A stretch of DNA of 7,720 nt. Source: Syntrophomonas sp. UBA4807 (GTDB taxonomy: Bacteria > Bacillota > Syntrophomonadia > Syntrophomonadales > Syntrophomonadaceae). A program made the translations under genes and the position numbers. Every line of letters starts with the position of its first letter. Within the stretch, counting starts at the first letter, position 1. The DNA is taken from positions 1 through 7,720 of the forward strand of contig DHGD01000005.1 of assembly GCA_002402575.1 (NCBI GenBank), in the 5' to 3' direction. Of the stretch, positions 1 to 5,324 are shown piece by piece. The notes under the pieces are model-generated. The model did no database searches. It saw only the letters and a program-made list of their open reading frames with translations, and was not told the origin of the DNA.

Positions 1-1410
1 GAGAGGCAGGCAGCAAGGCGCAGCAGTATTGGTGATAGAGTGGAGTATTGTGCCGATATTGTGAACGCTCTGGATGAACCCTGTATAGTTTGGTGCAACC
101 TGAACGGCGAAAGCGAAGCACTCACAAAGGCCATTGATGGAGCTGTGGAAATTAGGGGCAGTCATTCACCGGAATACAAGGAAAAGGCCATGCAGGATTT
201 TACCGAAGGACGCATTAAAAAGCTAGTCAGCAAGCCCTCTATCTGCGGGTTTGGGATGAACTGGCAGCATTGCAGTAAGCAGGTTTTTGTTGGTCTGTCA
301 GATTCATTCGAGCAGTATTATCAAGCAGTTCGGCGGTGTTGGAGATTCGGACAGACAAAGCAGGTTGATGTGTATGTTATTACAGCCGAAACAGAAGGGG
401 CCGTGGTAACAAACATTAAGCGGAAAGAGAAGGACTTTGAAACGATGCTGTCAGGGATGATTTCAGCGACACAGGAGATAACCAGGGCGAACATACAAGG
501 CACCTGCCGGGATGTGTCTGAATATGAAACGGATACGGCACAGGGCAAAAACTGGACGCTGCACATGGGGGATTGTGTTGATGTAGTCAAAAACATAAAG
601 AGCGATTCCATCCACTATTCAGTCTTTAGTCCGCCTTTTGCAAGTTTGTATACTTATTCTAATAGCGATCGGGACATGGGAAACTGCCGCGATTATGACG
701 ATTTCATGCAGCACTTTAGGTTTTTGGTTGATGAATTATACCGCGTTATTATGCCCGGCAGATTGCTGTCGTTTCACTGCATGAACCTACCAACCACCAA
801 GACAATGCACGGATATATCGGGATTCAAGACTTCAGGGGCCATTTAATAAAAGCGTTTCAGGATGCAGGGTTTATATATCATTCAGAAGTTTGCATATGG
901 AAAGATCCTGTTACGGCCATGCAAAGAACGAAGGCGCTGGGCTTGCTTCATAAACAGCTTAAAAAGGATTCCTGTATGAGCAGGCAGGGGATTCCAGACT
1001 ACCTGGTTACAATGCGTAAGCCGGGAGAAAATCCAGAGAGAGTGACGCATACAAACGAGAGCTTTCCCGTGGCCGTTTGGCAGAATTATGCTTCCCCGGT
1101 ATGGATGGATATTAAACAGTCTAATACGCTGCAAAGATTTAGCGCCCGAGAAGAATGCGACGAAAGGCATATCTGCCCGTTACAATTAGAGGTAATTGAA
1201 AGAGCGGTTGACTTGTGGACTAATCCGGGGGATATTGTTTTATCTCCATTTGTCGGGATAGGGTCAGAGGGATATGTATCAATTAAAAAAGGTCGTCGGT
1301 TTGTAGGGGCAGAGCTGAAGCGATCATACTACGAGCAGGCCGTTAGGAATTTACAAGAGGCGGCAAGCCAAATTGCACAACCTGAATTATTCAGCGAGGG
1401 AGGTGTTTAA
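1..1410 (+). CDS. SNF2-like helicase C-terminal domain fused to beta-class DNA methyltransferase (5' end missing)
   Basis: The reading frame is open from base 1, so the GTG at 40 is probably internal and the true start lies upstream. Numbering from that GTG, residues 1-125 look like the second RecA-like domain of an SNF2-type helicase: a WCNLNGES segment at 19-26 and a motif V/VI-like stretch at 64-105 ending in QAVRRCWRFGQ. After a linker, residues 172-440 form a DNA methyltransferase: SPPF catalytic motif IV at 197-200, a central region that may hold target recognition, then the SAM-binding SPFVGIG at 402-408 near the C-terminus. This IV-before-I order is the permuted beta class of N4-cytosine/N6-adenine enzymes; SPPF leans towards N4-cytosine. 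The likely role is ATP-driven DNA remodelling coupled to modification, perhaps protecting phage DNA from host restriction (inference). The N-terminal Walker A half is not in view. The last codons carry the ribosome binding site of the next gene. Confidence 0.88.
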   Translation, partial: ERQAARRSSIGDRVEYCADIVNALDEPCIVWCNLNGESEALTKAIDGAVEIRGSHSPEYKEKAMQDFTEGRIKKLVSKPSICGFGMNWQHCSKQVFVGLSDSFEQYYQAVRRCWRFGQTKQVDVYVITAETEGAVVTNIKRKEKDFETMLSGMISATQEITRANIQGTCRDVSEYETDTAQGKNWTLHMGDCVDVVKNIKSDSIHYSVFSPPFASLYTYSNSDRDMGNCRDYDDFMQHFRFLVDELYRVIMPGRLLSFHCMNLPTTKTMHGYIGIQDFRGHLIKAFQDAGFIYHSEVCIWKDPVTAMQRTKALGLLHKQLKKDSCMSRQGIPDYLVTMRKPGENPERVTHTNESFPVAVWQNYASPVWMDIKQSNTLQRFSAREECDERHICPLQLEVIERAVDLWTNPGDIVLSPFVGIGSEGYVSIKKGRRFVGAELKRSYYEQAVRNLQEAASQIAQPELFSEGGV

Positions 1411-1411
1411 C

Positions 1412-1582
1412 TTGAGAGAACGACTTTTATCAGCACAGGAAATAAGAATCATCCTGGGCGCAGAAGAACCGCGATGGAAATGGAACTGGCGCAGGGCAGC
1501 AGAGAACTTCGCAGGAATGGCGGTGCTGGCAGGGTTCGGCTGGGTGATGTATACGATGTTTTTGATGATGGCGGGAGGGTAA
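1412..1582 (+). CDS. Small single-pass membrane protein, 56 aa
   Basis: I chose the TTG at 1412 because GGGAGGTG at 1398-1405 sits 6 nt upstream; the frame stays open further upstream, but an earlier start would overlap the methyltransferase gene substantially and lacks such a site. The 56-residue product has a charged, tryptophan-rich N-terminal half (RWKWNWRR at 21-28) followed by one hydrophobic segment at about 33-54 (GMAVLAGFGWVMYTMFLMM). The positive charge before the helix predicts the N-terminus inside the cytoplasm. No family is recognised. The size and topology also fit small phage membrane proteins such as holin-like or superinfection-exclusion proteins, but the position, away from any lysis gene, does not support a holin. 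It ends in Ala-Gly-Gly because its last codons form the ribosome binding site of the next gene. Confidence 0.7.
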   Translation: MRERLLSAQEIRIILGAEEPRWKWNWRRAAENFAGMAVLAGFGWVMYTMFLMMAGG

Positions 1583-1585
1583 AAA

Positions 1586-1795
1586 ATGGCAATGATAATA
1601 TGTCCCATTTTGACAGCCGGGAAAATGGCCAACAGTGAAATCGAATCACACTGGGTGCAGTGTCAACAAGAGGGATGCGCCTGGTGGAACGCTGAGGCCG
1701 AGGGGTGCGGCATCGTCCGTAATCTGGCCCCGGTGCAGGAGTATGAGGACGAGGATGAAGCAGAGGAGCCGGGCGAACCGTTTAGGGTGCTATAA
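1586..1795 (+). CDS. Small acidic protein with four conserved-looking cysteines, 69 aa
   Basis: The ATG at 1586 follows GGGAGGG of the preceding gene's last codons by about 6 nt and begins 3 nt after that gene's stop. Cysteines fall at residues 6, 26, 31 and 41, in the arrangement ICPI, then VQCQQEGCAWW, then GCGI. A Cys-x4-Cys-x-Trp-Trp core followed by another Cys resembles small cysteine-bearing proteins often seen in phages of Gram-positive bacteria, and could bind zinc or an iron-sulfur cluster (inference; spacing alone does not decide which). The C-terminal third is a strongly acidic tail (EYEDEDEAEE at 52-61), which could mimic nucleic acid or contact a basic partner. I cannot assign a function. 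A separate ribosome binding site, GAAGGGGG, lies after its stop and serves the next gene. Confidence 0.75.
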   Translation: MAMIICPILTAGKMANSEIESHWVQCQQEGCAWWNAEAEGCGIVRNLAPVQEYEDEDEAEEPGEPFRVL

Positions 1796-1813
1796 AAGAA
1801 GGGGGTTTGAATA

Positions 1814-2197
1814 GTGATTAAGTGGCTTATCCCAGGTGCGATGGATTTTGGAAAGCCTGTAAAAATTTCAATATCGCGCAACAAGTTAACCATTGGGGCT
1901 AAAGCAATGTCCTTACTTGGACACCCATCGAAAGTTAAAGCGGGGCTTGTGGGAGATAAGTTTGTATTAAGGGCCGCAAGCGACTTTGACAAAGAAGCAT
2001 ACAGCGTCACGCTTTCATTGTGCGGCAAAAAGCAACAGACCTACTGGGGGCGCATAGAAAACGCCTCTCTAAACGATACCCTGTTTAAGTTTTTTGACAC
2101 TCCGGGAACGCGAGTATATGCAACACAATATCATGGTTTATGGGACGCGGGGAGCCAAACATTAGTATTTGAAGCGAAGGGTGGGCCGCAAAAATAA
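1814..2197 (+). CDS. Phage-type hypothetical protein, 127 aa
   Basis: The start is GTG at 1814, preceded by GAAGGGGG at about 1798-1805. It is separated from the previous gene by 18 nt rather than overlapping it. The first 55 residues (KPVKISISRNKLTIGAKAM, then a lysine- and valine-rich strand pair with LVGDKFVLRAAS) look like an all-beta unit with alternating hydrophobic residues, reminiscent of the small beta-rich DNA-binding or scaffold-like proteins seen in phage genomes; this is not enough to call an AbrB-type domain. The second half (residues 60-127) is mixed and also looks beta-rich, with aromatic residues (FKFFDTPGTRVYATQYHGLW). There is no signal peptide or membrane segment. It is followed by a 67-nt intergenic space holding a short hairpin, the largest gap in the window. 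Confidence 0.72.
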   Translation: MIKWLIPGAMDFGKPVKISISRNKLTIGAKAMSLLGHPSKVKAGLVGDKFVLRAASDFDKEAYSVTLSLCGKKQQTYWGRIENASLNDTLFKFFDTPGTRVYATQYHGLWDAGSQTLVFEAKGGPQK

Positions 2198-2203
2198 AGA
2201 AAA

Positions 2204-2220
2204 GCCGCTTCATAGGCGGC
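2204..2220 (-). terminator. Short hairpin with a T-rich tract only on the minus strand
   Basis: GCCGC at 2204-2208 pairs with GCGGC at 2216-2220 across a 7-nt loop. On the plus strand it is followed by AAAGG, so it lacks the U-run of an intrinsic terminator. Read on the minus strand the stem is followed by TTTTCTTTATTTTT (2203 down to 2190), which does look like one. No minus-strand gene is visible, so it may stop antisense transcription, be a decayed bidirectional terminator, or be fortuitous. A five-pair stem is weak. The right arm lies inside the duplicated leader that starts at 2214. Confidence 0.25.
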
Positions 2221-2264
2221 AAAGGTGATAGGTTATTCAAATTATAACAGAATGAGGTGGAAAT
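2214..2264 (+). repeat. Duplicated 5' leader, copy 1 (before the first 95-aa paralog)
   Basis: This leader aligns with the one at 3041-3091. Shared blocks, in order, are AGGCGGC, then AGGTG, then GGTTA-TTCA, then TTATAACAGA, then a purine-rich ribosome binding site and the AAATGTGCAA that spans the GTG start. The copies differ by small indels and substitutions. Since both stand directly before paralogous genes of equal length, the leader was copied together with the gene. Whether the conserved TTATAACAGA is functional or only residual homology cannot be told here. Confidence 0.65.
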
Positions 2265-2552
2265 GTGCAAGAGGCACAGGCAAGCGGCAATAAGGCCGCA
2301 CAGGCCACGGACGCGATAAAAGCGACATTGGACATGGTAAGGGACTTATGCGGGGAAAACTGTTCAATCTGCGCCGGGGCAATAGGGGATAGCAGAATAT
2401 ACAATGTCCTTGTCCCGGACAAGCGCGGGCTGGATCAGATACCGGCGAAACTTGAAGTCGATCCGAGGCCGCTGAAATTATACCGGTGGAAATATTATAA
2501 GATTTATAAAGGCGTTGAATTTTACTGCTACGAGCAAGGGGGCGAAGAATAG
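2265..2552 (+). CDS. Unknown 95-aa protein, paralog 1 of a duplicated pair
   Basis: The start is GTG at 2265 with GAGGTGG at 2254-2260. An overlapping ATG at 2263 is in another frame. The protein has an N-terminal helical segment (about 5-29), then CSICAGAI, a beta-type IYNVLVPDKRGLDQIP stretch at 45-60, and a C-terminal aromatic part WKYYKIYKGVEFYCYE. It is the same length as the product of 3092-3379 and about 39 of 82 aligned residues are identical, including VLV-DKR, the IP and PR pairs, G-EFY-Y and the final GGEE. The conserved DKR/EFYxY core suggests a real folded family, but I do not recognise it. The last G of its TAG stop is the first G of the next gene's GTG, so the two are translationally coupled, and GGGGGC near its end is the next ribosome binding site. 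Confidence 0.78.
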   Translation: MQEAQASGNKAAQATDAIKATLDMVRDLCGENCSICAGAIGDSRIYNVLVPDKRGLDQIPAKLEVDPRPLKLYRWKYYKIYKGVEFYCYEQGGEE

Positions 2553-2920
2553 TGCGAGTTAATTATATTGAGTATAGCTTCCCCGGCATAATGTGTTCCG
2601 AAACATCGGAGCCAGAAAAGGTTGATTCTTTTGATGTGGGAGCAGCAAGGGCCAAAATGCCAAAAGGCTCATATGGATTTACATTTTTCAGCCGCGAAGA
2701 ACAATTAAGCGGCGGGGAGTTGCTTGTTGGGGTTAAAACTTATACTGGCTTTTACTTTGTTGGGCGCAAACTAACGCTTGATGACGTTAAAAGGGAAATG
2801 CCTGACAAGGCTACCTTAATAAGAAACATGGAGTGTAATGGAATTAATACAGTGGTTATGACTAAAGGGCGAGCCTTTCCGCTTGGTGAGAATGATGTGG
2901 TATTAGGCGGTGAAGAATAG
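2552..2920 (+). CDS. Phage-type hypothetical protein, 122 aa
   Basis: The start is GTG at 2552, sharing one base with the upstream TAG; GGGGGC in the preceding gene's final codons is the ribosome binding site. The N-terminal half contains beta-type segments (YIEYSFPG, SYGFTFFSREE). The C-terminal half reads FYFVGRKLTLDDVKREMPD, then LIRNMECNGINTVVMTKG and ENDVVL. That pattern, a helix starting at LTLDDVK and a strand pair after NMECNG, resembles a small protein type common in phages of Gram-positive bacteria whose role I do not know. It lies between the two 95-residue paralogs. It ends in Gly-Gly-Glu-Glu followed by TAGTG, the same junction its upstream neighbour has, although the two proteins are otherwise unrelated. 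Confidence 0.75.
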   Translation: MRVNYIEYSFPGIMCSETSEPEKVDSFDVGAARAKMPKGSYGFTFFSREEQLSGGELLVGVKTYTGFYFVGRKLTLDDVKREMPDKATLIRNMECNGINTVVMTKGRAFPLGENDVVLGGEE

Positions 2921-3036
2921 TGGATACATCACTTGACAGATTCGCCCAGGGCTTACCTGATATGCAGGACCAAGTACCCCAGCCGGACGATGAGGAAATC
3001 TTTGTCGGTTGGGATATCCGCTGGCTAGATGATTAA
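2920..3036 (+). CDS. Very small acidic protein, 38 aa
   Basis: GTG at 2920 shares one base with the TAG stop of the gene before, and GGCGGTGAAG in that gene's last codons gives a ribosome binding site. The 38-residue product starts MDTSLDRFAQGLPD and ends EEIFVGWDIRWLDD; it is acidic with no cysteines and no membrane segment. The opening (SLDRFAQGLP) resembles the start of some longer small phage proteins that continue into a cysteine motif, so this could be a shortened relative (inference, weak). The main support is the coupled start, identical in form to the previous junction. It fills what would otherwise be a gap between two well-supported genes. Confidence 0.5.
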   Translation: MDTSLDRFAQGLPDMQDQVPQPDDEEIFVGWDIRWLDD

Positions 3037-3040
3037 TGAA

Positions 3041-3091
3041 AGGCGGCTAGGTGTAAAAGGTTACTTCATTATAACAGAGAGGGGTAGAAAT
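3041..3091 (+). repeat. Duplicated 5' leader, copy 2 (before the second 95-aa paralog)
   Basis: This is the partner of 2214-2264. It carries AGGCGGC at 3041-3047, TTATAACAGA, then GAGAGGGG at 3077-3084, placed 7 nt before the GTG at 3092. Alignment with copy 1 decides the start of the downstream gene: the homology continues smoothly through the GTG and its CAA second codon, while the upstream in-frame ATG at 3029 falls outside the duplicated block. Confidence 0.65.
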
Positions 3092-3379
3092 GTGCAAATA
3101 GAATTAACGCGACTCAGTAAAGCAGAAATAGCCACAAACGCGCTTAAGCAAGCGCTGGAAGCAGTAAGAGAGATATGCCGGCCACTGTCAATATGTATCA
3201 GCACAATAGATGACAAGGTGGTTTACAGTGTGCTGGTATCTGACAAGAGGGATATGGACGGAATACCGGGCGATCTAAACGTGAAGCCCAGGCTGGATGA
3301 TATCTGGCCCTGGCGGTATAGCAAAGTAGTGGACGGCATTGAGTTTTATACCTATGATCGCGGCGGTGAGGAACGATGA
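3092..3379 (+). CDS. Unknown 95-aa protein, paralog 2 of a duplicated pair
   Basis: I chose GTG at 3092 over the in-frame ATG at 3029. It has a good ribosome binding site (GAGAGGGG, 7 nt away), gives exactly the 95 residues of its paralog at 2265-2552, and both proteins then begin Met-Gln. Starting at 3029 would add 21 residues translated from the duplicated leader. The order of segments is the same as in paralog 1: N-terminal helix (about 9-29), LSICISTI, VVYSVLVSDKRDMDGIP at 43-59, and a final W-Y-K, DGIEFYTYDRGGEER. One residue is lost near position 31 and regained at the C-terminus. Function unknown; two divergent copies in one operon may form a heteromer or have different targets. ATGA joins it to the next gene. 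Confidence 0.76.
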   Translation: MQIELTRLSKAEIATNALKQALEAVREICRPLSICISTIDDKVVYSVLVSDKRDMDGIPGDLNVKPRLDDIWPWRYSKVVDGIEFYTYDRGGEER

Positions 3380-3555
3380 CAGCGCTCTCTGCTGAAAAGG
3401 CAGCGCTCAAAATATACGCAACGATGGACCGGTACCGGTCAGGAGAAATCAGCAAGCTGGCGGCACTGAACGAACTCGATGTGTTAGTCAGCAGCTACTT
3501 TGAAGTTGAAGTGCCAATCTCATATACCTTAACGGAAAAAGTCGCCAATGGTTAG
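3376..3555 (+). CDS. Small protein of unknown function, 59 aa
   Basis: ATG at 3376 overlaps the preceding stop in an ATGA, with GGTGAGGA just upstream as ribosome binding site. The reading frame runs to TAG at 3553-3555 and overlaps the start of the next gene by 8 nt. The product, beginning MTALSAEKAALKIYATMDRY, is predicted to be largely helical in residues 5-42, with no cysteine and no membrane segment. I do not recognise it. Confidence rests on the coupled start, the good ribosome binding site and the fact that it fills the space between two clear genes with small overlaps on both sides. A 14-bp perfect palindrome lies inside it at 3427-3440. Confidence 0.62.
   Translation: MTALSAEKAALKIYATMDRYRSGEISKLAALNELDVLVSSYFEVEVPISYTLTEKVANG
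3427..3440. repeat. 14-bp perfect palindrome
   Basis: GACCGGTACCGGTC reads the same on both strands and does not extend further. It lies inside the 59-residue gene, encoding part of MDRYRSG. It could be a binding site for a dimeric protein or chance; no second copy of the full 14 bp was noticed, although a shorter TACCGGTA occurs near 6794. Confidence 0.4.
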
Positions 3556-4300
3556 CATTACAGAGCTGCTTGAACAGGCAAAGGAAATGGGAATCAAGGT
3601 GTACCTTCAGGGGGATCAGGTGAAGGTGGGCCTGCCCTGCCAGATTGATGACGCGCCAAAGCTTGACCGTTTGGTACTAAACCAGCTCCGCGCCAGGCTG
3701 GATGAGGTCTGGTATCATTTGGACCCGGAACAGCCGAAGCGCTGGGACACGGTACTGACAAACACTTTCCACCTTAAATTCCCCAACAAGGGGACGTTTG
3801 AGTGGATGACCACACTGAACGGCATCCTGCAAAAGGCCAGGAAAGCCGGCGCCACACTTACCAAGCATAAGCACACCTTGCAGCTACATCAGGGCGCGTG
3901 TCCCTGGGAGAAGTGGAATGCGTATCAAGTTGAGATGCTGCCATACATGGCACAACTGGAATGGGCACTCAAGCTGTCGGCGATGGGGGCCGCCAGGGAA
4001 TATGTTGACCTGGCTGATGAGGTGCCGGAGGAATGGATTGCAGAAATGTTGGGAAAGCACAGCGCCCGGATCGCGACACACCGGGACGAGTTAATCAGGG
4101 ATGTGACCGAGAGGGGCCTGAACAAGCTCTCTTTTAAGCGCCAGGACGGCAGCATCTATTACCAGGTGCCGGGCAAGACCGGGCAGGCCAGGACAGAACT
4201 CACGCCGGAGGAAGTCGTGCTCATCGGTGAGGCGCAGGACAGCGGTATGCTGCCGCAGGGCGAAGCAGGAGCCTGGCAGTGGGTGAGGGCAGGGGGATAA
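3548..4300 (+). CDS. 250-aa protein with a TubC-docking-like N-terminal segment
   Basis: ATG at 3548 overlaps the previous gene by 8 nt; its own ribosome binding site is weak, so coupling probably helps. Residues 3-55 (ITELLEQAKEMGIKVYLQGDQVKVGLP, then a helix LVLNQLRARLDEV) follow the helix, beta-hairpin, helix pattern of the TubC N-terminal docking domain: ELL at 6-8, a GI/GV before the first strand, GDxV in the turn, then a leucine-rich helix. That fold is known for docking between megasynthase subunits, but similar segments also occur at the N-termini of phage and plasmid proteins. Residues 60-250 are not recognised; they include a tryptophan-rich middle (CPWEKWNAYQVEMLPYM at 118-134), a helical region and a charged C-terminus. 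The inference is a docking or adaptor protein. It ends RAGG, where AGGGGG acts as the next ribosome binding site. Confidence 0.8.
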   Translation: MVSITELLEQAKEMGIKVYLQGDQVKVGLPCQIDDAPKLDRLVLNQLRARLDEVWYHLDPEQPKRWDTVLTNTFHLKFPNKGTFEWMTTLNGILQKARKAGATLTKHKHTLQLHQGACPWEKWNAYQVEMLPYMAQLEWALKLSAMGAAREYVDLADEVPEEWIAEMLGKHSARIATHRDELIRDVTERGLNKLSFKRQDGSIYYQVPGKTGQARTELTPEEVVLIGEAQDSGMLPQGEAGAWQWVRAGG

Positions 4301-4302
4301 CC

Positions 4303-4581
4303 ATGACGGGGAACGAGGATAACTATATCGCACTGATGGCCTGTATACTGAGCAACAAGTCAGCAGATGCCGCAATAAAGAGCATATTCAACAGCCGGGA
4401 CGGTTCCGAGAATATGGGAAGGCCGCTGGCGCCGATTAATCAGGATACTGTCAGCATGGCAGAGATGCAAAAGACTATGACATATAAGCAAGTAGGAGAG
4501 CAGTTCGGTTTGTCGGCAGGTGCGGTGTTCGTGCGGATTAAGCGGTATAAATTGAGAATGCTGGGGGTTCCCAGCTCATGA
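4303..4581 (+). CDS. Small helix-turn-helix-like protein, 92 aa
   Basis: ATG at 4303 has AGGGGG at 4291-4296, 6 nt upstream; the earlier in-frame GTG at 4279 lies inside the preceding gene and would place that site within its own coding part. Residues 58-83 (KTMTYKQVGEQFGLSAGAVFVRIKRYK) have the spacing of a helix-turn-helix of the sigma-region-4 or winged type: a helix starting at TYKQVGEQF, a turn at GLSAG, and a recognition helix AVFVRIKRYK. The N-terminal 35 residues (ALMACILSNKSADAAIKSIF) look helical and could dimerise. The likely role is DNA binding in regulation or replication initiation (inference). Its stop overlaps the next start as ATGA, and a 6-bp hairpin lies immediately before that start. 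Confidence 0.72.
   Translation: MTGNEDNYIALMACILSNKSADAAIKSIFNSRDGSENMGRPLAPINQDTVSMAEMQKTMTYKQVGEQFGLSAGAVFVRIKRYKLRMLGVPSS
4560..4575 (+). promoter_or_regulatory. Hairpin overlapping the ribosome binding site of the next gene
   Basis: GCTGGG at 4560-4565 pairs perfectly with CCCAGC at 4570-4575 across GGTT. The G-run 4563-4567, the only purine-rich site before the ATG at 4578, is partly in the stem. In the mRNA this would hide the ribosome binding site until ribosomes finishing the upstream gene open it, a classic arrangement for translational coupling. Folding strength has not been calculated. Confidence 0.4.
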
Positions 4582-5324
4582 GTACACAGAACACTAGAAT
4601 CTCTAAATCACGGTGCGGCATGAAGCTGCCGTTTGAGAGGGCTGATGCCGGAGACGGTTACGCAGCCAGCAGCGAGGTTAAAACATATCACATGAGCCCG
4701 GAGGAAATCGCGAAACGATACCCGGCACAACCGAAACAGCAACGGGAAAAGCCGCCAGCGTTTGTGCAGTTAAACCAATATCAGAAGGGAGTAAACAACG
4801 TGTCGAGACTAGATGTAGCACGAAAGAAGTTAGGCAGAGGGGACTATATAGTAGAAAAACGCAAGGGTAAGACAGACAGGGAAATCATGGCTAAGTATTT
4901 CGGCAATAGCAGTTGGGGCGATGTGCTGACTATCCTCAAAAAAGAGTGGTTATTTACTGCAGCAGAAATGCTGGAATGGCAACAGGCATACGTCAGCAGG
5001 ACGATTCTCGAAAGGGAGCCTGAGGGTGAGCTCATTCAGAAGATGCAGGAAGCCGCGCTTGATGCTCTTGCGGTAACCGCAGAGCCGGAGCCAGAGCAGC
5101 AACAGAAAGAGGACATGGACAAGGCGAACGAAGGCATAGTTATCACAGGCTCGATGACCCCGGAGATAGCGGAATTGTTCCATCCGAATGAACCAGCAAA
5201 GCGAAGCGTCCCTGTGCTGGAGCTGATTGTTGAAATTGAGATGCTGAAGAACCGAATGGCCACTGACCAGAAGCGGATTGACTACATCAACGGAGTACTG
5301 GCCAACACAATGGTGGAGATGTAA
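4578..5324 (+). CDS. 248-aa protein with HTH-like segment and C-terminal coiled coil
   Basis: ATG at 4578 overlaps the preceding stop (ATGA). Residues 1-75 are polar and probably poorly ordered, with a SPEEIAKRYPAQPKQQREKPP stretch at 40-60. Residues 87-122 (RGDYIVEKRKGKTDREIMAKYFG followed by a WGDVLTILKKEW helix) match the common phage pattern of a helix-turn-helix in which TDREIM begins the first helix. A glutamate/glutamine-rich linker runs at 165-183. Residues 211-243 (VPVLELIVEIEMLKNRM, then QKRIDYINGVL) carry hydrophobic residues at heptad spacing and should form a dimerising coiled coil. It is probably a DNA-binding phage protein of unrecognised role; terminase small subunits also combine an HTH with other helices, but nothing else nearby suggests packaging. 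TAATG joins it to the next gene. Confidence 0.75.
   Translation: MSTQNTRISKSRCGMKLPFERADAGDGYAASSEVKTYHMSPEEIAKRYPAQPKQQREKPPAFVQLNQYQKGVNNVSRLDVARKKLGRGDYIVEKRKGKTDREIMAKYFGNSSWGDVLTILKKEWLFTAAEMLEWQQAYVSRTILEREPEGELIQKMQEAALDALAVTAEPEPEQQQKEDMDKANEGIVITGSMTPEIAELFHPNEPAKRSVPVLELIVEIEMLKNRMATDQKRIDYINGVLANTMVEM

Noticed and set aside
1608..1613. TTGACA as a -35 box
   Set aside because: No -10-like sequence follows at 16-18 nt and the site is inside coding sequence.
2243..2248. TATAAC as a -10 box before the first 95-aa gene
   Set aside because: There is no -35-like hexamer at the right distance, and the implied start of transcription would fall on the ribosome binding site.
2933..2963. TTGACA at 2933-2938 followed by TGATAT, as a possible promoter
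   Set aside because: It lies inside a coding frame, the spacer is about 19 nt and the -10 match is poor; the gene arrangement needs no promoter here.
3029..3091. ATG at 3029 as the start of the second 95-aa paralog
   Set aside because: The stretch up to 3091 aligns with the non-coding leader of the first paralog, and the GTG at 3092 has the better ribosome binding site and gives equal protein length.
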